Source: an uncultured Porphyromonadaceae bacterium (GTDB lineage Bacteria; Bacteroidota; Bacteroidia; Bacteroidales; Muribaculaceae). From it: 47,573 nucleotides of DNA. The notes below the pieces were generated by a model, which was given only the letters and a program-made list of their open reading frames with translations, was not told the DNA's origin and searched no databases. Of this stretch, positions 16,995-24,396 are shown in pieces (within the stretch, counting starts at the first letter, position 1; each line of letters opens with the position of its first letter). The position numbers were made by a program, and so were the translations under genes. Where the stretch lies: the NCBI GenBank assembly GCA_947178305.1, contig CAMWXV010000004.1, positions 1-47,573 on the forward strand, given 5' to 3'.

Positions 16995-17888
16995 TTAACC
17001 TCCTTTTTTTAGTGCACGGGGATGTGCAAGTTGATAATTATTTGAAATATCACGATATGACACGTGAGTGTAAATTTGTGTTGTTGCGAGAGAATTGTGC
17101 CCGAGCAACTGTTGTACGGCAGTGAGCTGGGCGCCATTATTTAGCATGTCTGTTGCGAATGAGTGTCTGAGAACATGCGGGCTTAGTCGTGTTGCATGTA
17201 CTATGCCGCTCATGGCGTTATGAACCACATCGTATACGAGTTTGCGATATAGCGGTTTGCCATCGGGTCGTATGAAAAATGGTGAATCGCTGTCTGTGCT
17301 GTCGTTGCGAAGGGAGCGGTAGAGTGTAATCATGTCTGACAGTTCGGGGCCAAAAGGTATTATTCTTTCCTTATTACGTTTTCCCAGTACTTTTAGTTCA
17401 CCCTTGTGTGTGTCCACGTTTACATCTTTTAGTCCTACAACTTCCGAGCATCTCATTCCTGTGGAGTATATCATAAGCACAATCAGTCTGTTGCGAACCT
17501 CAGTGAAATCTGTGATGTCAATTTCTTCATTGAGCATGGAGGCGGTTTCGGCAGGCTTGACTATCACAGGCAACAGTTTGGGCAGCCGTGCCGGTTCTAA
17601 TTCTGCTGCCGGGTTCTCGCGCAAACCGTGCTCACGCATCAGATATTGAAAAAAAGCTCGGAGTGATTGTATTTTCCTTCTGATAGTGCGCTGGGTGCAT
17701 CCGTTTTTGGCTAAATGTGCTACCCACAGTCGCAAATCATCCACGCTGGTGGATAGTGGTTGCAGTGGATAGCGGCCATTGGATGTGGCAAAATCACTCC
17801 ACTGTTTAAGGTCACAGCGGTAAGCTGTGGCTGTGGCGGGGGACTTAGCCAACTCATAGCGCAGATATTTAAGGAATGTTTCTATCAT
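16995..17888 (-). CDS. XerC/XerD-type tyrosine recombinase
   Basis: 297 residues, typical Xer length. A core-binding SAM-like domain (about 1-90) is followed by the catalytic domain with the full set: R146 (STGMRCSE), K170 (LGKRNKERIIPFG), H238 and R241 (SPHVLRHSFATDML), H264 (LLGHNSLATTQIYTH) and nucleophile Y273. Xer recombinases resolve chromosome dimers at dif. The chromosomal context with hpf and cdd and the absence of att-like repeats argue for a housekeeping Xer protein and not a mobile-element integrase. Its ATG overlaps the cdd stop by one base (TGATG). Confidence 0.92.
   Translation of the reverse strand: MIETFLKYLRYELAKSPATATAYRCDLKQWSDFATSNGRYPLQPLSTSVDDLRLWVAHLAKNGCTQRTIRRKIQSLRAFFQYLMREHGLRENPAAELEPARLPKLLPVIVKPAETASMLNEEIDITDFTEVRNRLIVLMIYSTGMRCSEVVGLKDVNVDTHKGELKVLGKRNKERIIPFGPELSDMITLYRSLRNDSTDSDSPFFIRPDGKPLYRKLVYDVVHNAMSGIVHATRLSPHVLRHSFATDMLNNGAQLTAVQQLLGHNSLATTQIYTHVSYRDISNNYQLAHPRALKKGG
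16999..17003 (-). promoter_or_regulatory. Perfect Shine-Dalgarno of hpf
   Basis: The minus strand reads AAAAAAAGGAGGTTAATATG: GGAGG with a 5-nt spacer to the hpf ATG at 16993. It is embedded in the last codons (KKGG) of xerC. Only this gene and lrgB have such a sequence among the genes whose starts I examined. Confidence 0.85.
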
Positions 17889-18361
17889 CAGAACTCGCTG
17901 AATGTTACAGGCAAAAGATGGCGTATGCCGGGGATTAAGAATATTTCATTGCGTCCGGCCAATAGAACTCTCACATCGTGTCCGGCCAAAGTTTCGTATT
18001 CCAACAGGCTTTGACGGCATGCACCACATGGAGCTATAGGTGCGGGTATTTCTTGTCCGTCTGTGCCAATGGCCGCTATGGCTATAGTCAGGAATTTGGC
18101 ATCGGGATAACGGGAGTGGGCATAGAACGCCGCGGTGCGTTCTGCGCAGAGGCCGGAGGGGAATGCTGCGTTTTCCTGATTGCTTCCGGCTACGATTTCA
18201 CCGTTGTCAAGCAGAATGGCGGCACCTACACGGAAGCGACTGTAGGGTGCGTAGCTTCGTGTCGTGGCTTCGCGGGCGGTGTCAATCAGCTTGCGGTCAT
18301 TGGCATCCAACTCGTTATATTGAGCCGCGAGTATTGGTACTGTGATGTTGGCTTCTTTCAT
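17888..18361 (-). CDS. cdd: Cytidine deaminase
   Basis: 157 residues, homotetrameric-type length. Zinc/catalytic motifs: C72-A-E74 in GLCAERTAAFYAH and PCGACRQ at 111-117 (C112 and C115), plus SYAPYSRFRVGAAI near 36-49 and NQENAAFPSG for substrate binding. It converts cytidine/deoxycytidine to uridine/deoxyuridine in pyrimidine salvage. Located 25 nt after the C69 peptidase stop and overlapping xerC by one base, so it lies inside the same probable operon. Together with the secreted nuclease next door this fits nucleic-acid salvage, but that link is inference. Confidence 0.95.
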   Translation of the reverse strand: MKEANITVPILAAQYNELDANDRKLIDTAREATTRSYAPYSRFRVGAAILLDNGEIVAGSNQENAAFPSGLCAERTAAFYAHSRYPDAKFLTIAIAAIGTDGQEIPAPIAPCGACRQSLLEYETLAGHDVRVLLAGRNEIFLIPGIRHLLPVTFSEF

Positions 18362-18386
18362 TGCGGTGATGGTTGGTGATGGATGA

Positions 18387-20021
18387 TTATTCGGTTATGA
18401 GTAGTTTTAGCCTCTCGCCTCCGTCTGGGTCAGTGGCGATGGAGCGGAAGTAACGCTCGTCATACCCCGGGAATTCAGGATATTCAGGCATTCCGTATTC
18501 ATTGCGGGCAAATTTGCCATCACGTTCTTTCTTGATGTTGCCGTCAAGATATTTTACCAACAGATAATCACCAAGCTGTTTGTAGCGTTTGGTGTATTTT
18601 TCGGCCCAGTCGGCAGTATGCTCATTGAGCAGACGTGTGCCTATTTCGGGATCAATGTCACCGATCTCGGCATATAGTGTGGCCACTTCCGCTTCTATTG
18701 TATCTTCCATGGCGCATTGAACTTTGCGTATGTCAGGAATCATCTGCGAGTAGCGGTTGTAGGCTTGGTTGGCTACATAGTTTGTTACCCAAAAGGCTGC
18801 ATCCCATGATAGATTGTACATATCTCCGTTACCCACGGCTATTTGTCGGGGCACCTCTTCAAGGCAGCAGTAAACCGGAAGATATACGCATGTGTTGGCA
18901 TCGTCCACGCCGAACCACAATACTCCTTTCATTTGTTCGGGGGCGTCAGCTTTGAGTTGGGCTACAAGAGAGAAGCCTGTTTGCTGTGTGGCTATGGCGC
19001 GTTCGTGGGTGTATTCAACAGAGTCCACTTTGTATGTCAAGGGGCGCCAGCGGTAGGGTACTTTGTATGGACCTGCGCCTACATCCTTGGTCATGTCAAG
19101 CGGTGTGTTCTCAAAATGGTCGCGCATCATCCATTTCATGTCGTTTGCACTCAACTTTTTGTCGGGTTTCACCCATAAAGGCAGTTCGGGGCCATCTCCT
19201 TTGAGAACCCAATTGAGATACGGTTGCATTGCAGAGTTGTATTTGTTGTAGAAAGACCACACTCGGCCGTCGCATCCGCGAAGAGCTCCGCCATCTGTCA
19301 CTGCATATGCGCGTGAAAAGCTGAAATCGTCATCGTTGCCTTTGAAGTAGCCTTGTTTCTTGGCAAAACTTATTACGTCAGGAGAGTAGATGGTGTTGCG
19401 AATGTCGTTGCGCGGGAATTTGTGAATGCGACTATGGTTGGCGTGTCCTGCTATGCAGTCATCGGGAACTCGGCGAGCCACCCATACAGCACCTTTGTCG
19501 GATTTGCCTTTGCCAATCATTTCCATGATCCACACTTCGTTGGGGTCTGCGATGGTAAATGATTCTCCTTCGCTGGCATATCCATGTTTATGTACAAGGT
19601 CGGTCATGACTCCTATGGCTTCGCGAGCAGTCTTGGCTCGTTCAAGTGCCAGGAAAATCAGTGTACCATAGTCAATTATACCTGAACCGGCAAGTTCATG
19701 ACGACCGCCCCATGTGCTTTCGGTAACGCAGAGTCCGTGTTCGTTCATATTGCCCATACGTGCATATGTATGTGCCACTTCAGGAATCTCGCCAAGAGGT
19801 TTGCCGGTGTCCCACTCCACGATTTTGCGCATGGCGCCTTTCGGGTGGTCGGCTGCCGGCTGATGGTAGAGCTCTCCATATAGAGTATGGCTGTCTGCCG
19901 CATATGTAACGAGCACAGAACCATCAGTGGTGGCTCCTTTGGCTGCAATCAGGCCGGTGCAGGCCCAAACAGCTGCTGAGGCGGCAAGCATGGCCGCAGT
20001 TAATATGAATCTTATTTTCAT
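18387..20021 (-). CDS. C69 family dipeptidase (PepD-like Ntn hydrolase), exported
   Basis: 544 residues. The signal peptide MKIRFILTAAMLAASAAVWA ends directly before C21, and the mature start CTGLIAAKGATTDGSVLVTYAADSH is the C69 signature in which the N-terminal Cys is the nucleophile. Further family marks are NEHGLCVTESTWGGR, TDLVHKHGYASEGESFTIADPNEVWIMEMIGKG and GHANHSRIHKFP. C69 enzymes cleave dipeptides; the exported Bacteroidetes forms probably act in the periplasm on peptides from the gut. Signal cleavage itself would generate the active N-terminus. First gene of the cluster C69-cdd-xerC-hpf, with a good promoter at 20051-20081. Confidence 0.92.
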   Translation of the reverse strand: MKIRFILTAAMLAASAAVWACTGLIAAKGATTDGSVLVTYAADSHTLYGELYHQPAADHPKGAMRKIVEWDTGKPLGEIPEVAHTYARMGNMNEHGLCVTESTWGGRHELAGSGIIDYGTLIFLALERAKTAREAIGVMTDLVHKHGYASEGESFTIADPNEVWIMEMIGKGKSDKGAVWVARRVPDDCIAGHANHSRIHKFPRNDIRNTIYSPDVISFAKKQGYFKGNDDDFSFSRAYAVTDGGALRGCDGRVWSFYNKYNSAMQPYLNWVLKGDGPELPLWVKPDKKLSANDMKWMMRDHFENTPLDMTKDVGAGPYKVPYRWRPLTYKVDSVEYTHERAIATQQTGFSLVAQLKADAPEQMKGVLWFGVDDANTCVYLPVYCCLEEVPRQIAVGNGDMYNLSWDAAFWVTNYVANQAYNRYSQMIPDIRKVQCAMEDTIEAEVATLYAEIGDIDPEIGTRLLNEHTADWAEKYTKRYKQLGDYLLVKYLDGNIKKERDGKFARNEYGMPEYPEFPGYDERYFRSIATDPDGGERLKLLITE

Positions 20022-20050
20022 TATTTGTGATAATTTCTATTGTTGATACA

Positions 20051-20081
20051 CAAAAATAGTGATAAAGTGGAGAAATGCAAA
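20051..20081 (-). promoter_or_regulatory. Promoter of the C69-cdd-xerC-hpf cluster
   Basis: On the minus strand: -33 TTTG (20078-20081), 19-nt spacer, -7 TATTTTTG (20051-20058). It lies 30 nt upstream of the C69 ATG and back-to-back with the GH89 gene's -7 box at 20101. Confidence 0.7.
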
Positions 20082-20100
20082 ATGTGTTGATGAAAATTCT

Positions 20101-20108
20101 TAAATTTG
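20101..20108 (+). promoter_or_regulatory. -7 element of the GH89 gene
   Basis: TAAATTTG matches TAnnTTTG and lies 17 nt before the ATG at 20126. Its position argues that the upstream in-frame ATG codons at 20075 and 20090 are not the start. The -33 element is weak. Confidence 0.5.
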
Positions 20109-20125
20109 TACAAAATCAATCAGCT

Positions 20126-22201
20126 ATGTTTAGATTGTTACTTCTTTTGTGTGTTGCGGTGTCGGTATGTTGCCGGGTGTCGGCCGGTTCAATAGATTCA
20201 TTGCTTGAACGTATAGACAGTGGGTTGTCTCAGAAGATAATTGTGGATATAGTTCCCGGTCAAGATGATTTCTTTGAGATAACACAAAGTGGTCTGATGC
20301 CTAAAATTGTGGCCAATAATAAAGTGTGTGCGGCTGCCGGGGTGCATTGGTATCTTAAATATCATGCCGGGGTTCAGCTGTGTTGGGAGCGTCCGTCAGC
20401 CAAGATGCCGATGGTGCTTCCCGCTGTGAAGCGTTCGGAAAAACGTATTGCCAATGTGCCTGTTCGTTATTATCTGAATTATTGTACCTTTTCATATTCC
20501 ATGCCGTTTTGGAATGAAAAAAGATGGCAACAGGAGATTGACTGGATGGCACTGCATGGGGTGAATATGCCGCTTATGTTGGTTGGGAGTTCCGCTGTGT
20601 GGCGACAGACGCTTAGAGATATAGGTTATCCGGAAAATAAGATTGATGCTTTTGTGGCCGGTCCTGCTTATCAGGCATGGTGGCTTATGAATAATTTACA
20701 AGGGTGGGGCGGGCCGTTGTCTTCGGATATGTATGAGCGTGATGCTCGTCTGGGCAAGTTTGTGGCAGAAACCATGCGCAGTATGGATATGCATCCTGTG
20801 CTTCCTGGGTATTCCGGAATGGTGCCTGCTGATGCTGATGTGGAGCTTGGGCTGGACACCGCTGATCCCGGATTGTGGCTTGGCTATATTCGTCCTGCAT
20901 TTCTCCTGCCTACTGATTCCGCTTTTGCAGGGATTGCCAAGGTGTATTATGAGGCGCAACGGAATATCATAGGGGATGGAGGTTTTTATGCCATGGATCC
21001 ATTTCATGAAGGCGGCAGTACTGAAGGTGTGGATCTTCGTGCTGCCGGAAAGGCACTTCTTGGGGCGGCGCAATTGGCTTCGCCCGGAAGCAAATGGGTT
21101 ATCCAGGCTTGGCAGGATAATCCGCGGGCGGCGTTGATTGATTCGCTGCCTGCTGAGGATGTGATAGTGCTTGATTTGTTTGCCGAGAGTATGCCTCAGT
21201 GTGGAGATGAGATTTCGCCGTGGTATCGTCAGGATGGGTTCGGCAATCACCCAAGAGTGTGGTGTATGCTGCTTAACTATGGTGGGAATGTGGGTTTGCA
21301 TGGCAAGATACATCATTTGCCGACGGCTTATCGCAAGCAAATTGGGGATTCTTTGCTGTGTGGTGTCGGGATGACTATGGAGGGGATAGAAAACAACTCT
21401 ATTATGTACGAGCTGTTGAGTGAGCTTCCATGGCGTGACGAGATGGATATGGATCAATGGATTGCTGACTATGTGACTGCTCGTTATGGAGTGTATGACG
21501 CTTCGGCGGTGAAGGCTTGGCGATTGCTATGTGCGTCTATACTAAACGCTCCGTCGGTCAATCATCAGCAAGGCACTACTGAATCGCTGTTTTGCGCGCG
21601 TCCGAGTATGAATCCTGTGTCGGCATCCACATGGGCATGTTCAGAGCCTTATTATGATGGTAAAGATGTGATAAAAGCTGCAGAATTACTTGCCTCTGCA
21701 TCCGAAGTGCTTATTGGGAATCCGTCTTACATATATGATCTGGTGGATGTGACCCGTCAGGCCAATGCTGAAAGAGGGCGTGAGGTCATGGCTCGAATAC
21801 GTGCCGCTGCGCAATCCGGTGACAGTGCTGTGTATCGCCGTGAGTCTGGGCGTTTCTTGGATTTGATACTGACGCAGGATTCGCTATTGGCCACTCATCC
21901 AGCATTCAGGCTTGACACTTGGATAAATGCTGCGCGTGATTGTGGCTCCACTGTTGAGGATAAAGATATGTATGAACGAAATGCGCTTACGCTCATTACC
22001 ACATGGGGCGGACGAGAGGCGTCTGATGATGGCGGATTGCATGATTATGCCCACCGTGAATGGCACGGCTTGTTAGGTTCGCTTTATTATGACAGATGGA
22101 GCCGGTGGTTTGCCGCACGATTGGATGCCTGGCCCAATGAGCCTGAGGCTATTGATTGGTGGAAGATGGAAACAGACTGGATCAGTCAATACGGAAAGTA
22201 A
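20126..22201 (+). CDS. Alpha-N-acetylglucosaminidase, GH89 (NAGLU-like), exported
   Basis: 691 residues from the ATG at 20126, chosen because MFRLLLLLCVAVSVCCRVSAG is a clean signal peptide and a -7 box precedes it; the frame extends to 20075. N-terminal domain about 25-95, then the TIM barrel: RYYLNYCTFSYSMPFWNEKRWQQEIDWMALHGVNMPL, LQGWGGPLSSDMYERD, and the likely catalytic pair E295 (MDPFHEGGSTEG) and E419 (GMTMEGIENN), 124 residues apart as in human NAGLU (130). The all-helical C-terminal domain completes it. GH89 removes terminal alpha-GlcNAc, as in mucin O-glycans and heparan sulfate. No SusC/SusD or other glycoside hydrolase is nearby. The 3' end overlaps the convergent MBL gene by 20 bp. 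Confidence 0.93.
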   Translation: MFRLLLLLCVAVSVCCRVSAGSIDSLLERIDSGLSQKIIVDIVPGQDDFFEITQSGLMPKIVANNKVCAAAGVHWYLKYHAGVQLCWERPSAKMPMVLPAVKRSEKRIANVPVRYYLNYCTFSYSMPFWNEKRWQQEIDWMALHGVNMPLMLVGSSAVWRQTLRDIGYPENKIDAFVAGPAYQAWWLMNNLQGWGGPLSSDMYERDARLGKFVAETMRSMDMHPVLPGYSGMVPADADVELGLDTADPGLWLGYIRPAFLLPTDSAFAGIAKVYYEAQRNIIGDGGFYAMDPFHEGGSTEGVDLRAAGKALLGAAQLASPGSKWVIQAWQDNPRAALIDSLPAEDVIVLDLFAESMPQCGDEISPWYRQDGFGNHPRVWCMLLNYGGNVGLHGKIHHLPTAYRKQIGDSLLCGVGMTMEGIENNSIMYELLSELPWRDEMDMDQWIADYVTARYGVYDASAVKAWRLLCASILNAPSVNHQQGTTESLFCARPSMNPVSASTWACSEPYYDGKDVIKAAELLASASEVLIGNPSYIYDLVDVTRQANAERGREVMARIRAAAQSGDSAVYRRESGRFLDLILTQDSLLATHPAFRLDTWINAARDCGSTVEDKDMYERNALTLITTWGGREASDDGGLHDYAHREWHGLLGSLYYDRWSRWFAARLDAWPNEPEAIDWWKMETDWISQYGK

Positions 22202-23225
22202 ATAACGGTGATGGTTCAAAACGAGGCAGGGCTACAAGCTCTATGCCTCCATCGGTGCTTAAGCGGGGGTCGGATCCGTTGCCGACTCGTGGCGCTCCGG
22301 CATCAAGCAGAGCTGTGCGCATACATTGCAGCGCTATTTCAGGAGTGTTATTGTCATGGCTAAGGTGGCACAAAAACAGATAACGCAATTGTGGAGTGTA
22401 GATTTCTTTGATGAATTTTGCTGCAACGGAGTTGTCAAGGTGTCCACGTTCGGCAACGATGCGAGCGCGGAGATGCAGGGGGTATGGACCATGGTCAAGC
22501 ATATATTGATCATAGTTGCTTTCTAACATGATATATTGGGCCTGACGCATATAGAAATCAACACGGTCTGAGATGTATCCAAGGTCTGTGGCCACAGCAA
22601 AGCGGTGTTTGCCATGGGATATGAAGTAGCCGCAGTTGTCGGTGCCATCATGGCTTACGTCAAATGCGGTGATCTCGAACTTTCCGATTTTAAACGGGAA
22701 TTCTTTGTATATCGGTTTGTGATAATCTTTGAGTCTGCGAGATATGCTGTGACGGCGCAGCATGCCGTTGAGGGTCTTGGGGGTGCAATATACGCCTATG
22801 TGCGTGTGCTTGCGAATCAACTGGTATACATAGCGCACATGGTCGCTATGGTCGTGTGTCAGGATGATTCCTGTTATGTTTTTTATGGACAGACCATTGG
22901 CGGCCAAGTTGTCCAGAACCTGTTTTGTGTCTACTCCGGCGTCTATTAATATGCCTGAGCTGTTGTCTCCGATATAAGCACAGTTGCCTGAACTGCCACT
23001 GCCAAAACTGATGAATCTGATGGTGTCGGCTTTGATAAGTGATTCAGGGTTTATCGGATTGATGGGGTCTGAACTGTTTTCGGCCTTAACCATTGAAGCT
23101 TTGGCTGCATTTAACGCATAATCGTGTATCCCTTTGGCTGCTTTCTCAGGGATGGCGTCTTCGTTTGCAAACAGGTCAAACAAACCCGGTTGCGATGTGC
23201 TGATTTTTAGTTTCTTGCGTGCCAT
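22182..23225 (-). CDS. MBL-fold metallo-hydrolase (YycJ/WalJ-like) with N-terminal extension
   Basis: 347 residues. Residues about 68-340 form a metallo-beta-lactamase fold: ISFGSGSSGNCAYIG (72-86), LIDAG (93-97), zinc motif THDHSDH (123-129), FDVSHDGTDNCGY and LCHLSHDNN. The SGSSGN start is typical of the YycJ group, proposed to be 5'-exonuclease-like and linked to DNA repair. The first 66 residues (SQPGLFDLFANEDAIPEKAAKG onward) are extra and low in similarity to the MBL core. It directly follows the RsmI-like gene (stop at 23226, ATG at 23225), so the two are one operon. Confidence 0.87.
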   Translation of the reverse strand: MARKKLKISTSQPGLFDLFANEDAIPEKAAKGIHDYALNAAKASMVKAENSSDPINPINPESLIKADTIRFISFGSGSSGNCAYIGDNSSGILIDAGVDTKQVLDNLAANGLSIKNITGIILTHDHSDHVRYVYQLIRKHTHIGVYCTPKTLNGMLRRHSISRRLKDYHKPIYKEFPFKIGKFEITAFDVSHDGTDNCGYFISHGKHRFAVATDLGYISDRVDFYMRQAQYIMLESNYDQYMLDHGPYPLHLRARIVAERGHLDNSVAAKFIKEIYTPQLRYLFLCHLSHDNNTPEIALQCMRTALLDAGAPRVGNGSDPRLSTDGGIELVALPRFEPSPLFTFRID

Positions 23226-23948
23226 CTACGAAAAAAGCAAAAATATGGTTGGGGTTTTGCCGTAGTCATAGTTAGCCTTGGACCACCAGCGTAATGGACG
23301 TGTGATTATACTTTGTCGTTGGCCTGTGATATCAGAGGCCACGCACAATTTCATGTCTGGAGGTAAGGTGTGGCACAGTTCGGCTATGAGTTTGTTGTTG
23401 CGATATGGTGTTTCAATAAAAATCTGGGTTTGACGTTCACGCATGATTCTGCGCTCCATTTCGCGAAGTTTGGTGGTGCGGGTATTGTTTTCCACCGGAA
23501 GATAACCGGCAAAAGCGAATGTTTGTCCGTTGAATCCTGATGCCATCAAGGCAAGCAGTATGCTTGAAGGGCCTATGAGTGGGTCAACTTTGTATCCCAA
23601 CTCCTGGGCGCGAGCAACGGCCAAAGCTCCCGGGTCGGCCACGGCCGGACATCCGGCTTCACTTACTACTGCCATGTCGTGTCCTTGTGTCATAGGAGCG
23701 AGCATGTCGGTCACGTCGGCAGGATTGGTGTGCTCGTCAAGAACATAGAAAGTGAGAGTGTCAATGTCAATATCACGGCTACACCGTTTGAGAAACCGTC
23801 GGGCGCTACGTACATTTTCCACTATGAAGTGCTTTATCGTGCAAGCTACATCAATGCATTTTTGTGGCATTACATCGGATGGCGCGGTATCGCTTAGCGG
23901 CACCGGCAGCAGATATAGTGTGGGTATATGTGGGTCGGATATATTCAT
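23226..23948 (-). CDS. RsmI-like SAM-dependent (tetrapyrrole-methylase fold) methyltransferase
   Basis: 240 residues from the ATG at 23948; the longer frame to 24011 would run into the divergent lrgA promoter. Family features: TLYLLPVPLSD near the start (in place of the GTPIGN of true RsmI), MAVVSEAGCPAVADPGALAVARAQELGYKVDPLIGPSSILLALMASG with FNGQTFAFAGYLPV, and FIETPYRNNKLIAEL. True RsmI 2'-O-methylates C1402 of 16S rRNA; this shorter Bacteroidetes paralog has unknown target. The -7 box ends 9 nt before the ATG, so the leader would be very short. Confidence 0.85.
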   Translation of the reverse strand: MNISDPHIPTLYLLPVPLSDTAPSDVMPQKCIDVACTIKHFIVENVRSARRFLKRCSRDIDIDTLTFYVLDEHTNPADVTDMLAPMTQGHDMAVVSEAGCPAVADPGALAVARAQELGYKVDPLIGPSSILLALMASGFNGQTFAFAGYLPVENNTRTTKLREMERRIMRERQTQIFIETPYRNNKLIAELCHTLPPDMKLCVASDITGQRQSIITRPLRWWSKANYDYGKTPTIFLLFS

Positions 23949-23957
23949 AATACAATG

Positions 23958-23965
23958 CAAAAGTA
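23958..23965 (-). promoter_or_regulatory. -7 element of the RsmI-like/MBL operon
   Basis: TACTTTTG on the minus strand, 9 nt upstream of the ATG at 23948. The -33 region is weak. It faces away from the lrgA -7 box, 22 bp apart. Confidence 0.5.
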
Positions 23966-23987
23966 GCAAAATTTCCCACATTATAAG

Positions 23988-23995
23988 TAACTTTG
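23988..23995 (+). promoter_or_regulatory. -7 element of lrgA-lrgB
   Basis: TAACTTTG, 24 nt before the lrgA ATG at 24020. No good -33 element at the usual spacing. Confidence 0.5.
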
Positions 23996-24019
23996 CCGCG
24001 AAATTACACAATAGGTGTT

Positions 24020-24394
24020 ATGATATTACAATTTGGTGTTTTGTTTGCTTTTCTTGCTGCAGGCGAGCTGGTGGTAAAACTCACGGGTGTGCCTGTGCCG
24101 TCAAGCATCATTGGTATGGTGCTTTTATGCGCTTCGCTGAAAGCGGGTGTGGTGAAACTTGAGTGGGTGGACAAGCTGTCGGCTTTTCTTGTGCATAATC
24201 TTGGATTCTTTTTTGTGCCCGCAGGTATTGGATTGATGAATTGTCTTGGGCTGATAGCCGACCAATGGGTGCCTATAGTATGTGCCACTGTTATAAGTAC
24301 GGTTATAATAATAGCTGTAACCGGTTGGGCGCATCAGTGGACACGCTCCATGTCTTCAAAAATGTATAAACGTGTGACCAAAAAGGAGGTTTAG
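24020..24394 (+). CDS. lrgA: LrgA/CidA-family membrane protein
   Basis: 124 residues from the ATG at 24020 (MILQFGVLFAFLAAGEL); the frame is open to 23993 but that part lies over the promoter. Four membrane helices (about 4-20, 30-50, 62-82 and 86-106), with the conserved VPVPSSIIGMVLLCASL and NLGFFFVPAGIGLM typical of the CidA/LrgA family. Holin-like proteins of this group affect murein hydrolase activity and, in some bacteria, pyruvate or glycolate transport with their LrgB partner. Its last codons (KKEV) encode the Shine-Dalgarno of lrgB. Confidence 0.92.
   Translation: MILQFGVLFAFLAAGELVVKLTGVPVPSSIIGMVLLCASLKAGVVKLEWVDKLSAFLVHNLGFFFVPAGIGLMNCLGLIADQWVPIVCATVISTVIIIAVTGWAHQWTRSMSSKMYKRVTKKEV
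24381..24390 (+). promoter_or_regulatory. Perfect Shine-Dalgarno of lrgB
   Basis: AAAAGGAGGT with GGAGG at 24385-24389, 7 nt before the ATG at 24397. This ideal spacing favours that ATG over the GTG at 24394. Confidence 0.8.
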
Positions 24395-24396
24395 TG

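Noticed and set aside
16995-17888. Tyrosine recombinase as integrase of a mobile element
   Set aside because: Housekeeping neighbours in overlapping order, no att-like repeats, no cargo genes, and a classic Xer size and motif set. The tRNA-Glu repeats are far away and contain rpsT.
20075-20125. Longer start for the GH89 protein
   Set aside because: It would put basic and polar residues before the signal peptide and start upstream of the -7 box at 20101-20108.
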